A DNA stretch of 64,000 nt from DASXAI01 sp963728985 (GTDB lineage: Bacteria > Actinomycetota > Acidimicrobiia > Acidimicrobiales > Ilumatobacteraceae): positions 62,001 through 126,000 of the forward strand of contig CAVSME010000001.1 in assembly GCA_963728985.1 (NCBI GenBank), read 5' to 3'. A program made the translations under genes and the position numbers. Position 1 is the stretch's first letter; each line of letters starts with the position of its first letter. Below the pieces are notes generated by a model. It was not told the origin of the DNA and made no database searches. It worked only from the letters and a program-made list of their open reading frames with translations. Positions 45,823-53,505 of this stretch are shown piece after piece.

Positions 45823-46608
45823 CTACAGCCCCTTGAAGACCGGCGTGCGCTTCTCCACGAAGGCGGCGATCGCCTCAGGCGTGTCCTTGGTCGAGAAGTT
45901 CACGGTCTGGGCGGCGCCCTCGTCTTCGAGGGCCTGCTCCAACGTGACCTGGAAGGCGTTGTTCAACAAGCGCTTGGTCTGCGCAAGTGCTACCGGCGGG
46001 CCCTCGGTCAGGCGCTTGGCCCAGTCGTCGACGAAGGCGTCGAGCTCACCGTCGGGCACGACGCGGTTCACCAGCCCGAGCGCCTCGGCCTCCTTGGCCG
46101 ACAGGATCTCGGCGAACAGCGCCATCTCCTTGGCCCGGTGCATGCCGATCAACCGGGGCAGGAACCAGGAGCCGCCGGCGTCGAGGGTGAGGCCGCGCTT
46201 GGCGAAGATCTCGCTGAAGCGGGCGTCGTCGCCGGCCACGATGAGGTCGCAGCCGAGGGCCAGGTTGCACCCGGCGCCGACGGCCACGCCCCGCACCTTG
46301 GCGATGGTGGGCTGGGGCAGGCGATGCAGCGCCATCACCACCTCCGCCACGTGCTTCATGGTGAAGATCTGATGGCGGGGCTTCACGTCCGGGTTGGGCT
46401 TGGCCCACAGGTCGGCCCCGGCGCAGAACGCCCCGCCGGCGCCCGTGAGGATGAGCACCCGGTCCTCGCCGGTGTTGCCGGCGACCTCCTGGAACGTCTC
46501 GAGGAGCTCATCCCACATCTGCCCGGTGATGGCGTTCTTCTTCTCGGGACGGTTGAGGGTGACCGTGACGATCCCCCCATCAGCGCGCGTGACCTCGATC
46601 GTCTCCAT
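45823..46608 (-). CDS. Enoyl-CoA hydratase/isomerase family protein
   Basis: 261 residues of crotonase fold: VTLNRPEKKNAITGQMWDEL, an oxyanion hole in GAGGAFCAGADL, and VRGVAVGAGCNLALGCDLIVAG. The first usual catalytic Glu position falls in the GCNLALGC region, where no Glu is present. The later segment KRGLTLDAGGSWFLPRL has Asp in the second position. It may therefore be an isomerase or hydrolase rather than a hydratase. TATCGT ends seven bases before the ATG (leaderless). Confidence 0.85.
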   Translation of the reverse strand: METIEVTRADGGIVTVTLNRPEKKNAITGQMWDELLETFQEVAGNTGEDRVLILTGAGGAFCAGADLWAKPNPDVKPRHQIFTMKHVAEVVMALHRLPQPTIAKVRGVAVGAGCNLALGCDLIVAGDDARFSEIFAKRGLTLDAGGSWFLPRLIGMHRAKEMALFAEILSAKEAEALGLVNRVVPDGELDAFVDDWAKRLTEGPPVALAQTKRLLNNAFQVTLEQALEDEGAAQTVNFSTKDTPEAIAAFVEKRTPVFKGL

Positions 46609-46630
46609 GGGTCGGACGATACTGTCCGGC
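46609..46630. promoter_or_regulatory. 22-base divergent promoter with overlapping -10 boxes
   Basis: Minus strand TATCGT (46616-46621) is seven bases before the hydratase ATG. Plus strand GATACT (46618-46623) is seven bases before the GTG of the 36-residue protein. The two -10 boxes overlap by four bases, so only one direction can be used at a time. Confidence 0.55.
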
Positions 46631-46741
46631 GTGGGCTTCAACCCGTATCGCAAGGTGCGCCGCCGGCCATCCGACCTGGTCTTCGTGGCCGCCGCCATCG
46701 TGATCGCGCTGGCGCTGGTCCTGTGGGCGCTGCTGGGGTGA
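46631..46741 (+). CDS. 36-residue single-pass membrane protein
   Basis: Starts MGFNPYRKVRRRPSDLV (GTG), a very basic head, then one hydrophobic helix to the end (VFVAAAIVIALALVLWALLG). The head resembles small conserved actinobacterial membrane proteins. A promoter box lies directly upstream and the next gene overlaps its stop (GTGA), both supporting real expression. Function unknown. Confidence 0.65.
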   Translation: MGFNPYRKVRRRPSDLVFVAAAIVIALALVLWALLG

Positions 46742-46947
46742 CCACCGGTGAGGACGCCCCGGTGGAGGTGCGCCGGGTCCAGCCCTACGAGGCGGTCAAG
46801 CGCTACCGTTGCCCCGGCTGCCACGGCGACATCGAGCCGGGCACGGGCCATGTCGTGGTGGTGCCGCTGGGCGCGCCCGGCGATCGCCGCCACTGGCACC
46901 ACGGGTGCTGGACCCACCGGCACCGCCGGCCCGGTCGCCTGCACTAG
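46738..46947 (+). CDS. Small zinc-binding-like protein
   Basis: 69 residues. The core YRCPGCHGDIEPGTGHVVVVP, then RRHWHHGCWTHR, has three cysteines and several histidines, enough for one zinc site. I recall similar actinobacterial proteins annotated only as ATP/GTP-binding. Coupled to the preceding 36-residue membrane protein by a four-base overlap. The 3' end overlaps the broken gene on the other strand by four bases. Confidence 0.6.
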   Translation: MTTGEDAPVEVRRVQPYEAVKRYRCPGCHGDIEPGTGHVVVVPLGAPGDRRHWHHGCWTHRHRRPGRLH

Positions 46948-47496
46948 CAGCGGTGGGCTTCGAACCTCACCGTCGTGCAGACCGATCCCACGGGGTCGTA
47001 GTCGGCCATCGCCTTGGACGCCTGGTGGGCGTTGTACTCGGCGGACCGCGTCGGATCGGGCTCGGGTCTGCTCGGTCACCGAGCCGCTGTGCCGGGTGTC
47101 GGGGAACGACATGGCTTTGCCCCGGATCACCACGATGCGCCCGGGCGCCCAGTCGTGGCCTCGAAGACGTACTGGTGGTCGGGATGGGGGAAGAGCCCGG
47201 CGAGGTTGCCCGCCCGGCGGAACAGGTCAGCGCCCCGCTTGACGCTCGACGGGTCGGGCGCCGACGCCACCACCAGCCGGTCGGCGATCGGCCGGAAGAG
47301 CCGATCGAGGATGAACCGCTCGACGTTGCCGCAGGTCCGCAGCTGGCCCCGGCTGGTAGGTGATGAACGAGAAGTACCGGTTGAATGGGTAGGCCCCGTG
47401 CACGTCGATCTCGCCGCCGGGCTGCAGGTAGTAGGGCTGGACGAAGTAGTTCGTGTTGCTGTCGGGCGCGGCGACGTTGAGCGTCTGCTTGCTCAC
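46944..47496 (-). pseudogene. Broken gene, unknown secreted-type family, at least three frameshifts
   Basis: No single frame is open, but consecutive frames give a continuous protein-like text. It runs from MSKQTLNVAAPDSNTNYFVQ and YPFNRYFSFITYQPG, through ERFILDRLFRPIADRLVVAS and PHPDHQYVFEA, to PGRIVVIRGKAMSFPDTRHS, then AEYNAHQASKAMADYDPVG. Frame changes fall near 47345, 47165 and 47033 (plus, minus and plus one base). The RYFSFITY and GRIVVIRGK-x3-FPDTR blocks belong to a family of unknown function seen in actinobacteria. No signal peptide is present, so the 5' end is probably also lost. Confidence 0.6.
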
Positions 47497-47531
47497 GTCC
47501 CGCTCCCGGGCGGCGTCACACTACGTGAACC

Positions 47532-47879
47532 TCAAAACGCGTGCTCGACCACATCGACCTCCACGCCGCGGTGCACGGCCACGATGTCGAAGCGGACGTC
47601 GACGGGCGGGTGCTCGGTCACGGCCAGCCACTCAGCGGCGAGGCGCCGCAGCCGGGCCTGCTTGCGGGGCGTCACCGCTTCGGCCCCGCCGCCGAACGCC
47701 GTTGTGGTGCGGGCCTTCACCTCGCAGAACACCACGACGCCCGGGCGTCCGAGCACGAGATCGAGCTCGCCCAGGCGGCAGCGCCAGTTGCGGGCCAGTA
47801 CCACGTAGCCCCGCGCCGCATACCAGCGGGCGGCCAGCTCCTCGCCGTGAGCACCGAGGGCCCGCCGGTCGTGCTCCAT
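47532..47879 (-). CDS. yraN: YraN family endonuclease-like protein (UPF0102)
   Basis: 115 residues. RRALGAHGEELAARWYAARGY, then NWRCRLGELDLVL and VFCEVKARTT carry the E-x-D-x-ExK pattern of the Holliday-junction-resolvase-like nuclease fold. The biological role is unknown. It normally follows rplS (with rnhB) in this gene block, as here. Confidence 0.88.
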   Translation of the reverse strand: MEHDRRALGAHGEELAARWYAARGYVVLARNWRCRLGELDLVLGRPGVVVFCEVKARTTTAFGGGAEAVTPRKQARLRRLAAEWLAVTEHPPVDVRFDIVAVHRGVEVDVVEHAF

Positions 47880-47927
47880 GCCGGGAGTGTGTGCCTGGCG
47901 CCGGCCCGTCCGGAAGGACGCCGGCGG

Positions 47928-48221
47928 CTACACCTCGGGCCGGGGGAGCTCCTCGACGTTCACGTCCTTGAACGTGACCACGCGCACGTGGGGGACGAAC
48001 CGGCTGCGCCGGTACATGTCCCACACCCAGGCGTCGTGCAGCTCCACCTCGACCATCGGGCGGGTGCCGTCGCCGGCCACGTTCACCTGCACGTCGTTGG
48101 CCAGGTAGAACCGGCGCTCCGTCTCCACCGCGTAGCGGAACATGCCGGCCACGTCCTGGTACTCCTGGGCCAGCTGGAGCTCGCGATCCGCCTCGAAGTT
48201 CTCGAGGTCCTCGGTGGTCAC
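47928..48221 (-). CDS. DUF2469 family protein
   Basis: 97 residues, starting with MTTEDLENFEADRELQLAQEY and containing ERRFYLANDVQVNV; a family almost confined to Actinobacteria and found beside rplS/yraN. Function unknown. TAGGGT (48229-48234, minus strand) ends seven bases before the GTG, so it can be transcribed on its own as a leaderless mRNA. Confidence 0.9.
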   Translation of the reverse strand: MTTEDLENFEADRELQLAQEYQDVAGMFRYAVETERRFYLANDVQVNVAGDGTRPMVEVELHDAWVWDMYRRSRFVPHVRVVTFKDVNVEELPRPEV

Positions 48222-48228
48222 GCTCCCG

Positions 48229-48234
48229 ACCCTA
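48229..48234 (-). promoter_or_regulatory. Predicted -10 box, DUF2469 gene
   Basis: TAGGGT on the minus strand, seven bases before the GTG: the leaderless arrangement inside an otherwise operon-like block. Confidence 0.5.
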
Positions 48235-48249
48235 GGCGTGGCCGCGCGC

Positions 48250-48597
48250 TCAGCGGTCGCGCTTCTCCTTGATCTTGGCCGCCTTCCCCGTACGTCCCCG
48301 CAGGTAGTACAGCTTGGCCCGGCGCACGTCGCCCCGGGTGACGACCTCGATCTTGGCGATGATCGGCGAATGCACGGGGAACGTGCGCTCCACCCCCACC
48401 TGGAAGCTCAGCTTGCGGACCTTGAAGGTCTCCTGCAGCCCCGAGCCCTGCCGGGCGATCACGTGGCCCTGGAAGACCTGGACCCGCTCGCGGGTGCCTT
48501 CCACCACCCGGACATGCACCTTGAGCAGGTCACCGGGGGCGAAATCGGGGATGTCGGTGCGGAGGCTCGCCTGGTCGACGATGTCGGTGGGCTTCAT
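48250..48597 (-). CDS. rplS: Ribosomal protein L19
   Basis: 115 residues, the bacterial L19 length: PGDLLKVHVRVVEGTRERVQ, FQGHVIARQGSG, RTFPVHSPIIAKIEVV, RRAKLYYLRGRTGKAAKIKE. It sits at the 30S-50S interface. The ATG overlaps the trmD stop by four bases. Confidence 0.97.
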   Translation of the reverse strand: MKPTDIVDQASLRTDIPDFAPGDLLKVHVRVVEGTRERVQVFQGHVIARQGSGLQETFKVRKLSFQVGVERTFPVHSPIIAKIEVVTRGDVRRAKLYYLRGRTGKAAKIKEKRDR

Positions 48598-49367
48598 GGC
48601 GCGCGCTGCTCCTGGACGTCTACGGGGAACGAGGAAGGATAGGCCGCTTCGGGGGTCGATTCCAAGAGCGCGTGCTCGTCATCGGACAGCCCGCCACGGG
48701 CGGCGACCAGGTCCGGGCGCAGCCGGCTCGTGCGGTGGAGCGCCTGGGCGTGGCGCCAGCGGGCGATGCGGCCATGGTCGCCCGAGCGCAGCACGTCGGG
48801 CACCTCCCAGCCACGGAACGTGGCCGGGCGGGTCCACTGGGGACCCTCGAGAAGACAATCGGCCCCGAACGACTCCTCCCGCGCCGACGCGTCGTTGCCC
48901 ATCACGCCCGGCAGGAGCCGGGTGACCGCTTCGATGACCACGCAGGCGGCCACCTCGCCACCGCCGAGCACGTAGTCGCCGATCGACAGCTCGCCGTCGA
49001 CCAGGTGGGCGGCGATCCGGTCGTCGACGCCCTCGTAACGGCCGCACAGCAGGCTGAACCCGGTGCCGGCGGCCAGCTCACGGGCCAGGGCCTGGTCGAA
49101 GCGCCGCCCGCCGGGGCCGAGGAGGTACAGCGGCCGGGGCGGTGCCACGGCCTCGACCGAGGCGAACACCGGCTCGGGCCGCAGCACCATGCCGGCACCG
49201 CCGCCGAAGGGGGCGTCGTCGACGGTGCGGTGGACGTCGGTGGTGTGGTCGCGCAGGTCGGTGCAGCGCAGGTCGAGGAGGCCGGCGGTCCGCGCCCGCC
49301 CGAGCAGGCTCTCGGCGCAGAAGCGGTCGACCAGGTCCGGGAAGATCGTGAACACGTCGATCCGCAT
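48594..49367 (-). CDS. trmD: tRNA (guanine-N1)-methyltransferase
   Basis: 257 residues of SPOUT/TrmD type: DVFTIFPDLVDRFC, DDAPFGGGAGMVLRPEP, LLCGRYEGVDDRI, and the knot SIGDYVLGGGEVAACVVIEAV. It methylates G37 next to the anticodon of some tRNAs, preventing frameshifts. Overlaps rplS. A strong palindromic element lies just upstream. Confidence 0.96.
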   Translation of the reverse strand: MRIDVFTIFPDLVDRFCAESLLGRARTAGLLDLRCTDLRDHTTDVHRTVDDAPFGGGAGMVLRPEPVFASVEAVAPPRPLYLLGPGGRRFDQALARELAAGTGFSLLCGRYEGVDDRIAAHLVDGELSIGDYVLGGGEVAACVVIEAVTRLLPGVMGNDASAREESFGADCLLEGPQWTRPATFRGWEVPDVLRSGDHGRIARWRHAQALHRTSRLRPDLVAARGGLSDDEHALLESTPEAAYPSSFPVDVQEQRAP

Positions 49368-49380
49368 CCCTGCATCAAAC

Positions 49381-49436
49381 CGCGCAGCCTGAACACTTGC
49401 TACCGCCCCAGCGGTACGAAGTGTTCAGGCTGCGCG
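49381..49436. repeat. Nested palindromic element, copy 2
   Basis: Perfect 18-base outer arms (CGCGCAGCCTGAACACTT / AAGTGTTCAGGCTGCGCG) enclose an inner six-base stem (TACCGC-CCCA-GCGGTA). It sits in the 85-base gap upstream of trmD. As RNA it would form a very stable long hairpin inside the operon transcript. The element at 6982-7037 shares the inner stem and right arm, so this is a dispersed repeat and not a trmD-specific leader. Confidence 0.85.
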
Positions 49437-49452
49437 CAAGGGGAACGTCGGG

Positions 49453-50034
49453 TCAGCGGGCGGTGCGGCGGAGGTAGGACTCGCCCCGGGGGGAGAGCTG
49501 GTAGCCGATCCGCAGGCTGAGCGTGAGGCCGAGGGCCTTGAGCTTGCGCACGTCGAGCTTGAACGCCAGCGTCTCCCGCCCGAACGACGCCGCCAGATCG
49601 GGCGCCCGCACCGCCGGCCGCTCGGCGATGACCCGGAGCACCGCCATCGTCCACGGCCCACTGGCACTGGCCCTGTCCAGCCGCTCGAGGCGCCGGTCGA
49701 TGTCGGCCACCTCGTCGGCGGTCAAGGTGGTGGCGGCGGCGAGCTCGTCGCGCGGGTCGGGCCCGGCGACGCCGTGGAAGCGCACCCGGTACAGCGGCGC
49801 CGCCGCGTCGCGCAGGTCGCCCACCAGTGCCGCCGCCGACTGGTACCCGGCCTGCGTCGCCTCGGCGTCGGTGATGTCGCCCGGCGAGACCAGATCGATG
49901 GCCTCCACCTCGATGATCCCCGCCGCCGTGCGGTAGCGCCGGCCCGCCACGACCTGGGGCCGCACCCACCGGCGGAACGTCAGCGTCAGCGAGCCGTCGG
50001 CGATCGCCGGGCCGTAGCGCTGCTCGAACTGCAT
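49453..50034 (-). CDS. ASCH-like (PUA-like) plus winged-helix protein, unknown function
   Basis: 193 residues. The first about 100 (FEQRYGPAIADGSLTLTFRR, RRYRTAAGIIEVEAIDLV, DITDAEATQAGYQSAAALV) resemble an ASCH domain, a possible RNA-binding fold. The last about 70 (MAVLRVIAERPAVRAPDLAA and KLDVRKLKALGLTLSLRIGY) look like a winged helix. The ATG shares a base with the rimM stop (TGATG). The location between rimM and trmD points to RNA or ribosome work, but this is inference. Confidence 0.65.
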   Translation of the reverse strand: MQFEQRYGPAIADGSLTLTFRRWVRPQVVAGRRYRTAAGIIEVEAIDLVSPGDITDAEATQAGYQSAAALVGDLRDAAAPLYRVRFHGVAGPDPRDELAAATTLTADEVADIDRRLERLDRASASGPWTMAVLRVIAERPAVRAPDLAASFGRETLAFKLDVRKLKALGLTLSLRIGYQLSPRGESYLRRTAR

Positions 50035-50492
50035 CAGTCGAAGAGACCCTCGGGGGGATCGATCACCGTGACCCCGTCCTCGCACGTCACCACGAACACC
50101 GTCGGCACCAGCGCGCCGTCGTCGAGCACGAGCAGATCGTGGGCCGGGTTGGCCTGCACCTCGACCACTGTGCCCCGCTCGGTCCCACCCACCTCACGGA
50201 CCGTCGAGCCGATCAGGTCGTGCACCCAGAGCGCGTCGGGATCGGCCACGGCCTCGGCCCGCAACGTCAGACCGGCCAGCGCCTCCGCCCCCGTGCGGTC
50301 GAACACACCGGCGAACGTCACCAGGTGCCGGCCCTGGTGCGGCCGGGATGCCTCGACCGTGAGCGGGCCCCGGTCCGACGACAGCACGCTGCCCGGCGCC
50401 ACCCGCTCGTCGATGTCGGTCACCAGGGCGACGACCACCTCGCCCCGCAGGCCGTGGGCCCGCACCACCCGACCGACCTCGAGGAGGGGCAA
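50034..50492 (-). CDS. rimM: 16S rRNA processing protein RimM
   Basis: 152 residues: VGRVVRAHGLRGEVVV at the N-terminus (RimM beta barrel), then LWVHDLIGSTVREVGG and LVPTVFVVTCEDG (PRC barrel). It helps 30S maturation with S19. A TTG start one base after the KH gene stop fits both the family start and the spacing. Confidence 0.92.
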   Translation of the reverse strand: MPLLEVGRVVRAHGLRGEVVVALVTDIDERVAPGSVLSSDRGPLTVEASRPHQGRHLVTFAGVFDRTGAEALAGLTLRAEAVADPDALWVHDLIGSTVREVGGTERGTVVEVQANPAHDLLVLDDGALVPTVFVVTCEDGVTVIDPPEGLFD

Positions 50493-50493
50493 C

Positions 50494-50766
50494 TCAGTCC
50501 ACGAAGTCGACGTCGACGGAGACGCCGTCGCGCGTCGCCGCGGCGCGCACGACGGCGCGGATGCTCTGCGCGGTGCGGCCCCGCTTGCCGATCAGGCGGC
50601 CCATGTCGCCCGGTGCCACCCGGACCTCGAGCGTGATGCCCCGGCGTCCCTCGATGCCCTCGATCGTGACCGAGTCCGGGTCGTCGACCAGCGCCCGCAC
50701 CACGTGGTCGAGCACGGCGGTCGCCGTCGGGGCGGGGACGAGGTTGGCGGTGTCGACGTCGCTCAC
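50494..50766 (-). CDS. khpA: KH-domain RNA-binding protein KhpA
   Basis: 90 residues, one KH domain with GRLIGKRGRTAQSIRAVV (GxxG loop GKRG). Formerly YlqC. Binds RNA and influences cell division and elongation in other bacteria. The GTG overlaps the rpsP stop (GTGA), as usual between rpsP and rimM. Confidence 0.93.
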   Translation of the reverse strand: MSDVDTANLVPAPTATAVLDHVVRALVDDPDSVTIEGIEGRRGITLEVRVAPGDMGRLIGKRGRTAQSIRAVVRAAATRDGVSVDVDFVD

Positions 50767-51032
50767 GACGGGGCCACGCCCTTGAACTCCGACCACGCGC
50801 CCGAGATCTCGAGCAGCTTCTGCACGCGCTCGGTGGGCTGGGCCCCGTTGCGCAACCACTTCAGCGCCTTGTCGTTGTCGATCGTGACGACCGACGGCTC
50901 GCTGCGCGGGTTGTACTGGCCGACGATCTCGATGAAGCGGCCGTCGCGGGGCGAGCGGCTGTCGGCCGCCACCACTCGATACGACGGCTGCTTGGTCTTG
51001 CCCACGCGCATCAAGCGCAGCTTCACAGCCAT
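50763..51032 (-). CDS. rpsP: Ribosomal protein S16
   Basis: 89 residues: MAVKLRLMRVGKTKQPSYRV, FIEIVGQYNPRSEP, KALKWLRNGAQPTERV. Full length. It starts 16 bases after the ffh stop, with AGGAGAGAAGA upstream as ribosome site. Confidence 0.97.
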   Translation of the reverse strand: MAVKLRLMRVGKTKQPSYRVVAADSRSPRDGRFIEIVGQYNPRSEPSVVTIDNDKALKWLRNGAQPTERVQKLLEISGAWSEFKGVAPS

Positions 51033-51048
51033 GGCTTCGTCTTCTCTC

Positions 51049-52414
51049 CTAGTTCAGACCGGGGAACCCGGGCGGCAGTTGGGGCGTGAGCGCTTGGCGG
51101 CCCTTGCCCTTCTTCTTCATCTTCTTGGTGCCCAGGCCACCCATCCGCTTCATCAGCTTCTGCATCTCCTGGAACTGCTTCACGAGGCGGTTGACGTCCC
51201 CGGTGGTGGTGCCGCTGCCGTTGGCGATGCGCAGGCGGCGGCTGCCGTTGATGATCTCCGGGCGGCGACGCTCCTCGAGCGTCATCGAGTGGATGATGGC
51301 CTCGACCGGCTTGAGCTGATCGTCTTCGATCTTGGCCTGCTTCAGCTCCTTGGGCATGCCCGGCAGCATCCCGACGATGCTCGACAGCGGACCCATCTTC
51401 TTCAGCTGCTGCATCTGGTCGAGGAAGTCGTCGAGGGTGAAGTCACCCTCCATGAGGCGGGCGGCGGCCTCCTCGGCCTTGTCCTTCTCGTAGACCTGCT
51501 CGGCCTTCTCGATGAGGGTGAGCACGTCGCCCATGCCGAGGATGCGGCTGGCCATGCGGTCGGGATAGAACTGCTCGAAGGCGTCGAGCTTCTCCCCCGT
51601 CGAGGCGAAGGCGATGGGCCGCCCCGTGACCTCCTTGACCGACAGCGCGGCGCCGCCGCGGGCGTCGCCGTCGAGCTTGGAGAGGATCACGCCGTCGAGG
51701 GCGAGCGTCTGGTCGAAGGCCTCGGCCGTGGTGACGGCGTCCTGGCCGGTCATGGCGTCGACCACGAGGAACGTGTAGTTCGGCCGCACCCGCTCGGAGA
51801 TCTGGCGGACCTGCTCCATCATCTCGGCGTCGATGGCGAGGCGCCCGGCCGTGTCGACGATGACGACGTCACGCCCGAGGCGGCGGGCGTCGTCGATCCC
51901 CCGTCCCGCGGTGTTGACGGGGTCGCCGGGCTCGGAGAACACGGGCACGTCGATCTGGCGGCCGAGGGTGCGCAGCTGCTCCACTGCGGCGGGACGCTGC
52001 AGGTCGGCGCCGACGAGGAGCGGGTTGCGACCCTGCTGCTTGAACCAGCGGGCCAGCTTGGCCGAGTTGGTGGTCTTGCCCGAGCCCTGCAGGCCGGCCA
52101 TCAGCACGACGGTGGGTGGCCGAGGGGCGTAGGTGATCTTGAGGGCCTCGCCGCCGAGCGCCGTCACCAGCTCCTGGTTCACGATCTTGATGACTTGCTG
52201 GCTCGGGTTCAAGACGTCCGACAGGGTCAGGCCGATGGCCTGCTCGCGGATGCGTTCGACCACGACCCTGGCCACGCGCACGTTGACGTCGGCTTCGAGG
52301 AGGGCGCGCCGGATTCTCGCGAAGGGCCTCGTCGACGTCCTGCTCGGACAGCCGACCCTTCCCCCGCAGCCGTTTGAAGATCCCTTCGAAGCGGTCGGAC
52401 AGCGTGTCGAACAT
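51049..52414 (-). CDS. ffh: Signal recognition particle protein Ffh, frameshifted
   Basis: Corrected length 454 residues. The N-terminus (MFDTLSDRFEGIFKRLRGKG, LSEQDVDEALRE) is in one frame and the remainder in another. An extra base in the coding run GAGAATCCGG (52314-52315) explains the break, and removing it gives REIRRALLEADVNVRVA. The GTPase has GLQGSGKTTNSAKLA, DTAGRLAID and LSKLDGDARGG. The methionine-rich M domain ends in a Lys-rich tail. Ffh delivers membrane proteins to the translocon and is essential in most bacteria, so a sequence error is much more likely than a true mutation. Confidence 0.92.
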
Positions 52415-52440
52415 GCGGCCGACCAGGCTACCTGAGGCGC

Positions 52441-53466
52441 CTAGCCGATCCAGGCCCGGGTCACGACCCCGTTCGTGATGGCCACGTTCACGCGGCTCTC
52501 GTTGTAGTCGGCCGTCAGCATCTGCTCGACCCCGTCACGCTCGGCCACCCGGTAGGCCCAGCCCTTGGCCGTAGCCGCCGCCGCGGCCTGGTCCTCGGGG
52601 AGCCCGACGAGCGGGCTCGGGTCGGCCACGACGGCGTCGTCGGGGATGCGGGCCACGGCGAGAACGGTACGCGTGCTGCCGTCGTCGAAGGTGATTCGGT
52701 AGGCGGGCAGGAGCCAGGCGCCGCCGTCCGTCGCCGGGATCAGGAGGTACGTCTCGTCGACGCTGACGACGGGGAGCTTCAGGCGATCGACGACCGTGGG
52801 CTCGGTGGTCGGCTGGGGCGAGATCGGCGGCACCGCCGGGGTCGGGTCCGGGCGCAGCGACGGCTGCTGCTCGCCACGATCGTCGCCGGCCGGCGGGCCC
52901 GACAGCTGGCCGATCGCGGCGGCGGTCCCGAGCCGGGGAAGGGTCCCGGTGGCGGTCGCGGTGGCGAGGTGCCCGCTGGCGGCCACGACGGTGCCGGAGG
53001 GGCCGACCGACACGACGAACGGCAGCGGCGAGGCGACGCCGTCGAGCCGCTCGGTGCCCGTGACGGTGGTGCCGTCGGCGGACACGGTGATGTCGAAGGC
53101 GCTCGATTTCACGCCGGCGGCCGACCAGATCGTCGTGGCCACCGCGCGCGCATCGACCGCGACCACACCCGACGTCGACGGCGTGGGGGCGGCGAACGTC
53201 CAGGACTGCGGGGCGTCGCCCGCCACGTAGATCGGACCACCCAGGGCGGCCTCGAGGGCGGCGACCCGGGCCTGGTCGGGCGCCGCGGGCGGGGGGAAGC
53301 GCCAGGTCGAAGCGGTCGGTTCGAACTCCGACAGCGAGTCGGCCGTGGTTGGCGGGGCCGCGGTCGTGGCCCCCACCGACGGCGTGCCCGGCGACCCGCT
53401 CGTCCCTGCGCCGCTCCCACAGGCGGCCAGCACCAGGACCAGCCCGGCCAGCGCCACGATCCTCAT
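52441..53466 (-). CDS. Lipoprotein with inhibitor-I78-like C-terminus
   Basis: 341 residues. Signal peptide with lipobox LAACG (Cys at about 16), a Gly/Ser/Thr/Pro-rich stretch, a beta-rich middle part, a Pro-rich linker, and a final about 60 residues (LVGLPEDQAAAAATAKGWAY, ADYNESRVNVAITNGVVTRAW). The last part resembles inhibitor family I78. I78 proteins block serine proteases, and a surface protease inhibitor is possible. The flanking cysteines of some I78 members are absent. The position between ftsY and ffh, two SRP-pathway genes, is unusual. Confidence 0.7.
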   Translation of the reverse strand: MRIVALAGLVLVLAACGSGAGTSGSPGTPSVGATTAAPPTTADSLSEFEPTASTWRFPPPAAPDQARVAALEAALGGPIYVAGDAPQSWTFAAPTPSTSGVVAVDARAVATTIWSAAGVKSSAFDITVSADGTTVTGTERLDGVASPLPFVVSVGPSGTVVAASGHLATATATGTLPRLGTAAAIGQLSGPPAGDDRGEQQPSLRPDPTPAVPPISPQPTTEPTVVDRLKLPVVSVDETYLLIPATDGGAWLLPAYRITFDDGSTRTVLAVARIPDDAVVADPSPLVGLPEDQAAAAATAKGWAYRVAERDGVEQMLTADYNESRVNVAITNGVVTRAWIG

Positions 53467-53505
53467 GTGCGTTTGGACGCCCACGCCGCCCCTCTTGGTT
53501 CCCGG

